A stretch of DNA of 64,000 bases from Flavobacterium daejeonense DSM 17708 (GTDB lineage Bacteria > Bacteroidota > Bacteroidia > Flavobacteriales > Flavobacteriaceae): the NCBI RefSeq assembly GCF_000425425.1, contig NZ_AUDK01000013.1, positions 62,001-126,000 of the forward strand, read 5' to 3'. The notes under the pieces were generated by a model. It was not told the DNA's origin. It did not search any database and saw only the letters and a list, made by a program, of their open reading frames with translations. How positions within the stretch are numbered: the stretch's first letter is position 1; the number at the start of each line of letters is the position of its first letter. The translations under genes were made by a program, and so were the position numbers. Below are positions 52,454-59,992 of the stretch, in pieces.

Positions 52454-52930
52454 TTAGTCTTCCTTTTTCTTTTTCTTCTTTTTCTCTTTTTTGTTGTTTC
52501 CGCGCTCTTCTTTCAGCGCTTTATATTTTTGTCTTTGTTCCTCATTGAGGTATTCGTTTACCTTTCGTTCGTTGACTTCAAAAAGAGCTTTTATTTCGTT
52601 GGATTTTTCTTCCTGGCTCAATTTTTCATCTTTCATAATCGCTGTTTGCGATTTGATAATGTCGGTATATACATTTCCGATGGCTATCGTTTGCAGTTCA
52701 TCCAGATTTAATTCCGGTTTTAGCTTTTCCATTATTTTTCCAACTGTAACTTCTACTGGAATTTCTTTAGGTTTCATAGCATTTTGTTCCACCTGACTCA
52801 TGCCCATGCCGTAATTATTCCCGTATCCATTACCGTAGCCGTTTCCATAACCGCCATAACCGTATTGGGCAAAAGAATTAAAACTTATTAATATAAACGA
52901 AAATAAGAGGAGGAATTGTATCTTTTTCAT
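52454..52930 (-). CDS. Secreted GYGN-repeat protein with charged C-terminal region
   Basis: 158 residues. Signal peptide 1-21; then a tyrosine/glycine repeat 'YGYGGYGNGYGNGYGNNYGM'; then a helical region 'KIMEKLKPELNLDELQTIAI' with LTxxQ-like pattern reminiscent of Spy/CpxP-type chaperones ('EEQRQKYKALKEERG'); a lysine-rich end. Located between amidase and rimO in one operon. Function unknown. Confidence 0.75.
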   Translation of the reverse strand: MKKIQFLLLFSFILISFNSFAQYGYGGYGNGYGNGYGNNYGMGMSQVEQNAMKPKEIPVEVTVGKIMEKLKPELNLDELQTIAIGNVYTDIIKSQTAIMKDEKLSQEEKSNEIKALFEVNERKVNEYLNEEQRQKYKALKEERGNNKKEKKKKKKKED

Positions 52931-52962
52931 GTTAAAGTTTTTTAAAAAATGGCTAAAAGCAT

Positions 52963-54276
52963 TTAAGCTGGCTCACCGTATAAATCGTATTCGGTAGCGT
53001 CGATGATTTTAATCATTGCAAAATCGCCTGTTTTCAGATAGAATTTCGAAGCGTCAATTAATACTTCGTTATCAACATCCGGACTGTCAAACTCAGTACG
53101 CCCCACAAAGTGATTTCCTTCTTTTCGATCAATAATACATTTGAAAGTTTTTCCAATTTTTTCCTGATTTAAATCCCAGGAAATTTGAGATTGCAATTCC
53201 ATGATTTCATTGGCGCGGGCTTGTTTTATATCATCCGGAACATCGTCTTCTAACAAATAAGCGTGCGTGTTTTCTTCATGCGAATAAGCAAAGCATCCCA
53301 TTCGGTCAAATTTCATTTCCTGAACAAAATCTTTCAAAATTTCGAAATCTTCCTGTGTTTCTCCCGGATAACCTACAATTAAAGTAGTACGGATTGCCAT
53401 TCCCGGAACAGCTGCTCGGAAGTCTTTTAATAATTGGGTAGTTTTTGCCTGAGTAGTTCCGCGACGCATTGATTTCAAAATAGAATTTGAAATGTGTTGC
53501 AATGGAATATCGATGTAATTACAGATTTTTGGTTCGCGTTTCATTAAATCCAAAACATCCATAGGAAAACCTGTAGGGAAGGCGTAATGCAAACGAATCC
53601 ATTCGATACCTTCTACTTTAGCAAGCGCTTCCAGTAATTCGGCTAAATTTCTTTTTTTATAAATATCAAGTCCGTAATAAGTTAAGTCCTGAGCAATTAA
53701 GATTAATTCTTTTACACCGTCTCTGGCCAAACCTTCAGCTTCTTTGACTAATTTTTCAATAGGTTGCGAAACGTGTTTTCCGCGCATAATCGGAATAGCA
53801 CAAAAGCTGCAGGGACGGTCGCAACCTTCGGCAATTTTCAGGTAAGCATAATTTTTAGGAGTTGTAGTAAGTCTTTCGCCTAATAATTCATGTTTATAAT
53901 CGGCACCTAAAGCCTTTAATAATTGAGGTAATTCGGTAGTTCCGAAAAACTGATCGACATTAGGAATTTCTTTTTCTAAATCAGGTCTGTAGCGCTCCGA
54001 TAAACATCCGGTTACGAAAACTTTGTCAACTAAGCCTTTTTCTTTTTTGTCAGCATATTCCAAAATCATATTTACCGATTCTGCTTTTGCATTATCAATA
54101 AAACCGCAGGTGTTGATAACGATAATATTACCTTCTTTCTCGGCTGGTGCTTCGTGTTCAACCTCTTTTCCATTGGCACGAAGTTGCCCCATTAACACTT
54201 CGCTATCGTATATGTTTTTGGAACATCCAAGGGTAATTACGTTTATTTTGTTCTTTTTTAAAGACTTAGTTCTCAT
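52963..54276 (-). CDS. rimO: Ribosomal protein S12 methylthiotransferase RimO
   Basis: 437 residues. UPF0004 N-terminal cluster cysteines ('VITLGCSKNIYDSEVLMGQL', 'INTCGFIDNAK', 'VTGCLSERY'), radical SAM motif 'AEGCDRPCSFCAIPIMRGKH', and a C-terminal TRAM domain. It methylthiolates Asp88 of S12. First gene of the unit rimO - GYGN protein - amidase; minus-strand -7 TAATTTTG at 54296-54303. Confidence 0.95.
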   Translation of the reverse strand: MRTKSLKKNKINVITLGCSKNIYDSEVLMGQLRANGKEVEHEAPAEKEGNIIVINTCGFIDNAKAESVNMILEYADKKEKGLVDKVFVTGCLSERYRPDLEKEIPNVDQFFGTTELPQLLKALGADYKHELLGERLTTTPKNYAYLKIAEGCDRPCSFCAIPIMRGKHVSQPIEKLVKEAEGLARDGVKELILIAQDLTYYGLDIYKKRNLAELLEALAKVEGIEWIRLHYAFPTGFPMDVLDLMKREPKICNYIDIPLQHISNSILKSMRRGTTQAKTTQLLKDFRAAVPGMAIRTTLIVGYPGETQEDFEILKDFVQEMKFDRMGCFAYSHEENTHAYLLEDDVPDDIKQARANEIMELQSQISWDLNQEKIGKTFKCIIDRKEGNHFVGRTEFDSPDVDNEVLIDASKFYLKTGDFAMIKIIDATEYDLYGEPA

Positions 54277-54295
54277 AGAATTGTAAATTGGATGG

Positions 54296-54303
54296 CAAAA
54301 TTA
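54296..54303 (-). promoter_or_regulatory. -7 element of the rimO operon
   Basis: Minus strand TAATTTTG, an exact match 20 bases before the ATG. Confidence 0.5.
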
Positions 54304-54322
54304 CGTTTTTTTATTCAAATTG

Positions 54323-54340
54323 CCCCGATAGCTATCGGGA
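54323..54340. repeat. Palindrome copy CCCCGATAGCTATCGGGA
   Basis: Contains the 14-base perfect palindrome CCGATAGCTATCGG (54325-54338), the third copy in the window, upstream of rimO. It has no T tract, so it is not an obvious terminator. Confidence 0.75.
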
Positions 54341-54424
54341 TTGTTGCCATTTGACTATTTTTTATGATGCTATTTGTGGTACTTTAAGAAAGTACGGATG
54401 ATTTTTTGAAATGTATTTTTTAAA

Positions 54425-54470
54425 AACAAACAACCGTCTTGTTTTAGAAAAGACAAGACGGTTGTTTGTT
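54425..54470 (-). terminator. Terminator of the FadL/OmpP1-type gene
   Basis: 18-base perfect stem (54425-54442 with 54453-54470, CAACCGTCTTG core), with T-rich DNA following on the minus strand. Confidence 0.85.
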
Positions 54471-54484
54471 GGGATTTTGAGTGT

Positions 54485-55996
54485 TTATAATTCAAATAAT
54501 AAAGTAAGTGTAACCGTGTTGTTAATTGAGTTTACAGCAGCGCCATCGGTAAGTCCTTGGCTAAAGAAACCTTGATTCGAATTTCTTTTTGCGTAAGCAT
54601 AAGATAAGTCGGCTTTTGTTCCGCCGAAATTGTATCCTAATCCGGCAGAATAGCCGTGTAAGTCGCCAATAGTATTCTTGTTTTTGTATGGGCTTTCCTG
54701 AAAATGATACCCGGCTCTTAAGCTTAATCTTTCTATTTTGTATTCGCCTCCTACACGAACTTCACTTGTATTGGCTAACGTTTTGTCCATTTCGTTATTT
54801 AAAACCTGATAATAGCTGTCGTATTCCGGTTTGAATTTAGTCTTGCTATAGTTTTTAAGACTGTAATCAATGCTTAAAAGACCTGTTTTTCCAAAAATAT
54901 AAGCGAAACTTGTGGTGAATTTTCCGGGAGTTTGTAGCTTGTAAGGAGCGTAAACATTGGTGATGTTTGGATTAATTACATCAGGATCCAGAGAGCCGGA
55001 AGTGTTAGAGCTTACAGCAACTACTGATTGGGTTAATTCGTCATTCAATTTGTACCATGTTGGTGATTCGTAAGCCAGACCTATTCTTGCTTCCGGAGTG
55101 ATTTTTCCAATAATTCCAAGTTGGAAAGAAAAACCGGAACCGTAAGTATATAAATCATTGTTGAATTGCACTTTGTTTACTCTGTAGCTGTCGGGATCTG
55201 AAGGTAATGGGTTGTCGTTGTCTTCATAAAAAACGGATGATTGGGTGTAATCAACAAAATGAGAGTTTAAGTTGATACCAATGTAAAATTTGTCATTGCA
55301 GGCTGCTGCTGCATTAAAAGATAATTTGCCATTGTATCCATTAGTGATAATAGTATTTTCCTGGTAATAATTTCCTCCTTCAGCAATGTTAGAAATGTAT
55401 TCGTTAGGATTTGGGTCGTTGTTAGCAGGGTCAATAATGTAGGCTTCAAAGGCTAAATAAGCTTGTTGGGATGCATGATCTAGATTTCCATAATAGGCAT
55501 CTTTAAAACTATTTAAAGGAATACCATTTGCGTAGCTTAAAAAATAATCTCCGATTGAATTTGTTGGATTGACTCCAAAAGCACCAATAGTATTGTTGAA
55601 ATTATTTTTGTTGTCATAATTGATAGCTAAGGAAAATTTATTCCATCCGTCATTACTTCTGTTGTTGTTAAAAACAAATACAAGTCCGGCTTGGTTAACA
55701 TCGAAAGAATTATCATCTTCGGTATTGGTTGAACCAAAATATGAAGCTTTATTTTTGGTGGTGGAGTTGCTTATGGTTATTCCCATTTGGTTATTTGCAA
55801 ATATAGCAGAACCGGCCGGGTTAACATTTATAGAAGAAAAATCTCCTCCTAAGGCTCCAAAAGCACCGCTCATCGCTCTGAAACGGGCGGTACCATTTAT
55901 GTTTTCCTGACTAAATCGTACAGCGTCACTAATCTCTTGTGATTGCGCAATACCAAAAGAGCATACAGATATAATTAAAAATAGATTTTTTTTCAT
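54485..55996 (-). CDS. Outer-membrane FadL/OmpP1-type transporter
   Basis: 503 residues. Signal peptide 1-19. The characteristic opening 'SENINGTARFRAMSGAFGAL' in the form 'SQENINGTARFRAMSG', then 'GGDFSSINVNPAGSAIFANN' is the typical Bacteroidota FadL/OmpP1 (often 'hemin receptor') start; the C-terminus ends 'NTVTLTLLFEL' as an outer-membrane strand. FadL-like channels take up hydrophobic compounds, which would suit the beta-oxidation genes elsewhere in the window, but no regulatory link is seen. Operon with the W/N/G/Y-rich lipoprotein. Confidence 0.85.
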   Translation of the reverse strand: MKKNLFLIISVCSFGIAQSQEISDAVRFSQENINGTARFRAMSGAFGALGGDFSSINVNPAGSAIFANNQMGITISNSTTKNKASYFGSTNTEDDNSFDVNQAGLVFVFNNNRSNDGWNKFSLAINYDNKNNFNNTIGAFGVNPTNSIGDYFLSYANGIPLNSFKDAYYGNLDHASQQAYLAFEAYIIDPANNDPNPNEYISNIAEGGNYYQENTIITNGYNGKLSFNAAAACNDKFYIGINLNSHFVDYTQSSVFYEDNDNPLPSDPDSYRVNKVQFNNDLYTYGSGFSFQLGIIGKITPEARIGLAYESPTWYKLNDELTQSVVAVSSNTSGSLDPDVINPNITNVYAPYKLQTPGKFTTSFAYIFGKTGLLSIDYSLKNYSKTKFKPEYDSYYQVLNNEMDKTLANTSEVRVGGEYKIERLSLRAGYHFQESPYKNKNTIGDLHGYSAGLGYNFGGTKADLSYAYAKRNSNQGFFSQGLTDGAAVNSINNTVTLTLLFEL

Positions 55997-56018
55997 TGTA
56001 GTGATTTTTAACGATTAA

Positions 56019-56969
56019 TTATCTTCGACTTCCTCCTGATGATCTGTAGCTGCCTCCGCTACTGCTGCCTCCGCTGCTGCCTCCATAAGATCTTCCGGTG
56101 CTGTATGAAGACGAAGATGATGAAGGGGTGTTGTAGCTTCTTGAAGGGCTATAATTTTCACTTCTGGAATAAGTTCTGCTTTGTTGGGTATTGTTGTTTT
56201 GATATTGTGTGTTGCTTCTTCTGCTGGTTTGTGTACTGTTCGAATTATTGTACGTTCTGGAATTTGTAAATACGGGAGTTCTGCTACTTTGTGAATAACG
56301 TCTGGTTGGAGAGTAATTCCTCGTTGGGGAATAAGTACTGTTGCTGTAGCTTGAATTTGTAGCGCTTGATCCTCTGCGGCTCGGATTGTAAGAGTAGTTT
56401 CTTCGGGTTCCGTAATTATTGTTCCCGTAGTAATAGTAGTAATTATTGTAACCATAATAAGGATAATTCCATCCGTAATAACCGTAGCTATATGGGTAAT
56501 TCCATCCCCAGTTATTCCATCCCCAGCCGTAATTTAATCCCCAGTTGTTCCAGCCAAATCCATAGTTCATTCCCCAATTGTTCCAGCCCCAGTTATTCCA
56601 TCCAAATCCGTAATTCATACCCCAATAATCAGGGTAAACATTAACGATTGTTCCGGTTTGATTGTTTCCCCATCCGGCATAGCTTATAGAATTGTTTTCA
56701 GTTGAATCAAAATCACTGTAGCGGTCAATATCAGTAAAGATTTCGCCGGAAGACGGATTTTCGTTTTGTAGCGAATTAAAATAATCTTTGTAGTAATTGT
56801 CAGAAACAGTATTTCTTTCGGTGTTTCTATTGTAGGAAGCTCCGTAGATTCCGTCATTTTCGTAATAAGAGCTGTTTTGAAAAGAACCACAAGAAACCAT
56901 AAAAAGGCTTAGTAATCCAATATAGAGATAATTTTGCACTTTTTGTAATGAAAAAATATTAGTTTTCAT
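56019..56969 (-). CDS. Low-complexity W/N/G/Y-rich lipoprotein
   Basis: 316 residues. Lipoprotein signal ends in 'LLSLFMVSC'. Residues about 115-180 form imperfect repeats of about 12-18 residues ('WGMNYGFGWNNWGW', 'WGMNYGFGWNNWGL', 'NYGWGWNNWGWNYPYSYGYY'); the C-terminal half is Ser/Asn/Arg/Tyr-rich ending 'SGGSYRSSGGSRR'. The DNA repeat spans about 56480-56640. The first gene of a two-gene unit with the FadL/OmpP1-type barrel. Likely surface-attached, function unknown. Confidence 0.8.
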   Translation of the reverse strand: MKTNIFSLQKVQNYLYIGLLSLFMVSCGSFQNSSYYENDGIYGASYNRNTERNTVSDNYYKDYFNSLQNENPSSGEIFTDIDRYSDFDSTENNSISYAGWGNNQTGTIVNVYPDYWGMNYGFGWNNWGWNNWGMNYGFGWNNWGLNYGWGWNNWGWNYPYSYGYYGWNYPYYGYNNYYYYYGNNNYGTRRNYSYNPSRRGSSATNSSYSNSTYSPTRNYSPTRRYSQSSRTPVFTNSRTYNNSNSTQTSRRSNTQYQNNNTQQSRTYSRSENYSPSRSYNTPSSSSSSYSTGRSYGGSSGGSSSGGSYRSSGGSRR

Positions 56970-56999
56970 ATCTGTTGGGTTTTTTATTGTTGCACATTA

Positions 57000-57007
57000 C
57001 AAAAATA
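57000..57007 (-). promoter_or_regulatory. -7 element of the lipoprotein/FadL-type unit
   Basis: Minus strand TATTTTTG, an exact match 31 bases before the ATG. It lies back to back with the proS element. Confidence 0.5.
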
Positions 57008-57009
57008 GT

Positions 57010-57017
57010 TAGTTTTG
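57010..57017 (+). promoter_or_regulatory. -7 element of proS
   Basis: TAGTTTTG, an exact match; the leader to the ATG at 57071 is about 47 bases. Only two bases separate it from the divergent minus-strand element. Confidence 0.5.
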
Positions 57018-57070
57018 CCAAACTATTTAGTTAAATAAAATTAAACAAAATTTGTGCCAAAATATACAAT

Positions 57071-58549
57071 ATGAGTAAGAACCTTACTACACGATCAGAA
57101 GATTATTCAAAATGGTATAATGAGCTGGTTGTAAAAGCTGATTTAGCCGAGAATTCAGGAGTTAGAGGTTGCATGGTTATTAAACCTTATGGTTATGCTA
57201 TTTGGGAAAAAATGCAAGCTGAATTAGATAGAATGTTTAAAGAAACAGGACATCAAAATGCCTATTTTCCATTATTTGTCCCTAAAAGCATGTTTGAAGC
57301 CGAGGAAAAAAATGCCGAAGGTTTTGCAAAAGAATGTGCGGTAGTGACGCATTACAGATTAAAAAATGATCCGGACAAAGCCGGGAAATTAATAGTTGAT
57401 CCTAATGCGAAACTGGAAGAAGAACTTATTGTTCGCCCTACGAGTGAGGCTATTATTTGGTCAACGTATAAAGGCTGGGTGCAATCTTACAGAGATTTAC
57501 CTTTATTGATTAACCAATGGGCTAATGTGGTCCGTTGGGAAATGAGAACTCGTTTGTTTTTAAGAACAGCCGAGTTTTTATGGCAGGAAGGCCATACAGC
57601 TCACGCAACCAGAAAAGAAGCGATTGAGGAGTCGGAGAAAATGATGAATGTTTACGCAGATTTCGTTCAGAATTTCATGGCGATTCCGGTAGTAAAAGGA
57701 TTAAAAACCGAGACAGAACGTTTTGCAGGCGCTGAAGAAACCTATTGTATTGAAGCTTTGATGCAGGATGGAAAAGCGCTTCAGGCAGGAACATCACATT
57801 TCTTGGGTCAAAATTTTGCGGAAGCTTTTGATGTGAAGTTTGCTAATGCCGAAGGAAAACAGGAATATGTATGGGGGACTTCCTGGGGGGTTTCTACAAG
57901 ATTGATGGGAGCATTGGTGATGACGCATTCGGATGATCAGGGATTGGTATTGCCTCCTAATTTGGCGCCAATACAAGTGGTTATTGTTCCTATATATAAG
58001 TCGGATGAACAATTAGCTCAGATTTCTCAGGAAGTCGATAAATTAATTGCTGATTTACGTAAGTTGGGTATTTCGGTAAAATTTGATGACAGAACGACTC
58101 AAAAGCCGGGATTCAAATTTGCGGAATGGGAATTAAAAGGGGTTCCGGTTCGAATTGCTGTAGGACCAAAAGATCTTGAAAACGGAACTTATGAGGTAGC
58201 CCGAAGAGATACTTTGACGAAAGAAGTGAAATCTAAAGAAGGAATTGCAGCATTTATTAGCGAATTATTAGAGCAAATTCAGTCAGATTTGTTCAATAAG
58301 GCGTTGGATTATCGTGAAACTCATATTACTGAGGTAAACAGCTTTGAGGAGTTTAAAGAGGTGTTGGAAAACAAAGGAGGCTTTGTATCAGCGCATTGGG
58401 ATGGTACGGCTGAGACTGAGGAGAAAATCAAAGAATTGACTAAAGCTACCATCAGATGTATTCCTTTAAGTGCTGTTGAAGAAGCAGGAAGCTGTGTGTT
58501 TACTGGGAACCCGTCTAATAAAAGAGTGTTTTTTGCGAAGGCATATTAA
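57071..58549 (+). CDS. proS: Prolyl-tRNA synthetase, short (archaeal/eukaryotic-like) type
   Basis: 492 residues, too short for the bacterial-type enzyme, with no editing insertion. Class II motifs: motif 2 '[20 protein letters not shown]', motif 3 region '[18 protein letters not shown]', anticodon-binding domain (about 300-400, '[20 protein letters not shown]'), and the type-specific C-terminal tail '[17 protein letters not shown]'. Divergent from the lipoprotein unit, upstream of the tRNA-Glu cluster. Confidence 0.96.
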   Translation: MSKNLTTRSEDYSKWYNELVVKADLAENSGVRGCMVIKPYGYAIWEKMQAELDRMFKETGHQNAYFPLFVPKSMFEAEEKNAEGFAKECAVVTHYRLKNDPDKAGKLIVDPNAKLEEELIVRPTSEAIIWSTYKGWVQSYRDLPLLINQWANVVRWEMRTRLFLRTAEFLWQEGHTAHATRKEAIEESEKMMNVYADFVQNFMAIPVVKGLKTETERFAGAEETYCIEALMQDGKALQAGTSHFLGQNFAEAFDVKFANAEGKQEYVWGTSWGVSTRLMGALVMTHSDDQGLVLPPNLAPIQVVIVPIYKSDEQLAQISQEVDKLIADLRKLGISVKFDDRTTQKPGFKFAEWELKGVPVRIAVGPKDLENGTYEVARRDTLTKEVKSKEGIAAFISELLEQIQSDLFNKALDYRETHITEVNSFEEFKEVLENKGGFVSAHWDGTAETEEKIKELTKATIRCIPLSAVEEAGSCVFTGNPSNKRVFFAKAY

Positions 58550-58576
58550 AAAAATATATTTTTTTTTGACAAGCTA

Positions 58577-58606
58577 TTGTGCAATTAAAAAACAGTTGTA
58601 TCTTTG
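58577..58606 (+). promoter_or_regulatory. Promoter of the tRNA-Glu cluster
   Basis: TTG at 58577-58579 and TATCTTTG at 58599-58606 with a 19-base spacer, the exact consensus spacing. It lies about 40 bases before the first tRNA. Confidence 0.75.
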
Positions 58607-58646
58607 CAACCGCAATACAGAAATGCACTGCACAATGTAACGCAAT

Positions 58647-58718
58647 GGTCCGTTCGTCTATCGGTTAGGACGCCAGGTTTTCATCCTGGTAAGGGGGGTT
58701 CGATTCCCCCACGGACTA
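58647..58718 (+). tRNA. tRNA-Glu (TTC), copy 1
   Basis: 72 bases without encoded CCA. Acceptor GGTCCGT pairs ACGGACT with a G-U first pair; anticodon stem CCAGG/CCTGG with loop TTTTCAT, anticodon TTC; T arm GGGGG-TTCGATT-CCCCC. Identical to copy 2. Confidence 0.95.
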
Positions 58719-58759
58719 CAAAAATATTGAAAATACAGTTCCGCTAAATAAGGAATTTT

Positions 58760-58831
58760 GGTCCGTTCGTCTATCGGTTAGGACGCCAGGTTTTCATCCT
58801 GGTAAGGGGGGTTCGATTCCCCCACGGACTA
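58760..58831 (+). tRNA. tRNA-Glu (TTC), copy 2
   Basis: Identical to copy 1 over all 72 bases; separated from it by 41 bases. Confidence 0.95.
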
Positions 58832-58879
58832 CAAGTTAATAGAGGAAGATAGAATACTTAACTTTCTTAGAGGAATAAT

Positions 58880-58951
58880 GGTCCGTTCGTCTAGGGGTTA
58901 GGACGCCAGGTTTTCATCCTGGTAACAGGGGTTCGATTCCCCTACGGACTA
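58880..58951 (+). tRNA. tRNA-Glu (TTC), diverged copy 3
   Basis: Same acceptor and anticodon arms, but the D loop reads CTAGGGGTTAGG instead of CTATCGGTTAGG and the T arm is AGGGG/CCCCT with a slightly different variable loop. Still a well-folded tRNA-Glu. Confidence 0.95.
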
Positions 58952-59116
58952 CAAAATTAGTTGTGAAATAGTTTTATGAAATAAATATCAAGTGTCTCAG
59001 ATGTTTATTTTATTAGTTAAAACCAAAGTGATTGCATTGTAAAAGATGTTGTTGTGGGAGGTTTTTCTTTTTTAGCTAATAGTTTAAAATAATTATTACA
59101 ATTAAAAAAAAGTAAA

Positions 59117-59368
59117 ATGGCAAATCATAAGTCAGCTTTAAAAAGAATTAGAAGCAACGAGAAAAAAAGAGTATTAAACAGATACCAACACAAAACTACA
59201 CGTAATGCAATCAAAGCTTTGCGTTTAGCTACTGATAAAGCAGATGCTTCTGCTAAATTAACAAGTGTTATTTCTATGATTGATAAGTTAGCTAAAAAGA
59301 ATATTATCCACGATAATAAAGCTTCTAACTTAAAATCTAAATTAACTAAGTTTGTAAACAAATTGTAA
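59117..59368 (+). CDS. rpsT: 30S ribosomal protein S20
   Basis: 83 residues, basic and helical: 'MANHKSALKRIRSNEKKRVL' and 'HDNKASNLKSKLTKFVNKL'. Binds the 5' domain of 16S rRNA. Follows the tRNA cluster on the same strand, then a hairpin terminator. Confidence 0.97.
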   Translation: MANHKSALKRIRSNEKKRVLNRYQHKTTRNAIKALRLATDKADASAKLTSVISMIDKLAKKNIIHDNKASNLKSKLTKFVNKL

Positions 59369-59390
59369 TATTTACAATTTATATAATATA

Positions 59391-59419
59391 AAGCCTCCTT
59401 GAAAAAGGGGGCTTTTTTT
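59391..59419 (+). terminator. Terminator of rpsT
   Basis: AAGCCTCCTT (59391-59400) pairs with AAGGGGGCTT (59405-59414), one G-U, then a T run. Confidence 0.8.
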
Positions 59420-59518
59420 ATGCGCTAAAATTTCAGTAATGATTTGCAGAAAGCGAATTCTAATGTTTTTCTAATGTAGCGCTTTGAATTAAGTCTTAAC
59501 TTGCAACCTCAAAATTTT

Positions 59519-59908
59519 ATGAGGATGCTGAATAGTATTAGACATAGTGTTTTATGTAAATGTTTCCGGTTTTTTTTGCTGGGGTATTTTCTGTTGAGTA
59601 TTATTAATATTTCGGGAAATTTGTATCATCATTGTAATCATGAAACTAAAATTTGTAGTTTTTTTGATAAAATGTTTAAGTGGAATAAATATTCAAATGA
59701 ATTAGAAGAGACTAAGACCAAAGAAGCCAAGGGTGTGAAATTTGTAAAAGAAATTTCTATACTAGAGTTTTTAATTCCTTTTGGTACTTCTTTAAATAGT
59801 TATCTTTTTCAAAATACTTTGAGTAAGAAATTTAATCTTGAGAATCCGGTCTTTTTGTTTGGATTTTGCCGAGAAATTCACTTACCGCCTCCTCAATTTT
59901 TTGTGTGA
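59519..59908 (+). CDS. Small membrane-anchored protein ending in PPPQFFV, upstream of the secretion operon
   Basis: 129 residues from the ATG at 59519 (a TTG at 59501 and an ATG at 59525 are alternatives). Hydrophobic segment about 16-33 ('FFLLGYFLLSIINISGNLY') followed by a cysteine/histidine-containing stretch 'HHCNHETKICSFFD' and a C-terminal 'EIHLPPPQFFV'. It precedes the ABC transporter by 84 bases on the same strand. Heavy-metal efflux operons in Bacteroidota often carry small leader proteins with a C-terminal PPP; this resembles them. Function unknown. Confidence 0.65.
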   Translation: MRMLNSIRHSVLCKCFRFFLLGYFLLSIINISGNLYHHCNHETKICSFFDKMFKWNKYSNELEETKTKEAKGVKFVKEISILEFLIPFGTSLNSYLFQNTLSKKFNLENPVFLFGFCREIHLPPPQFFV

Positions 59909-59992
59909 TTTTTTTGAGTTTTGGAAGTTTTTATGCTTCCTTGCATATGGTTTTCTATATGTTTATTATTAATTCTTGTATTTAAATAAAAA

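Noticed and set aside
56015..56455. Minus-strand 146-residue frame overlapping the repeat-rich lipoprotein
   Set aside because: Another frame of a repetitive coding region; Thr/Ile/Ala-biased, no start context.
56480..56640. Repeated units resembling a CRISPR array
   Set aside because: They are imperfect, contiguous coding repeats with no constant spacers and no cas genes nearby.
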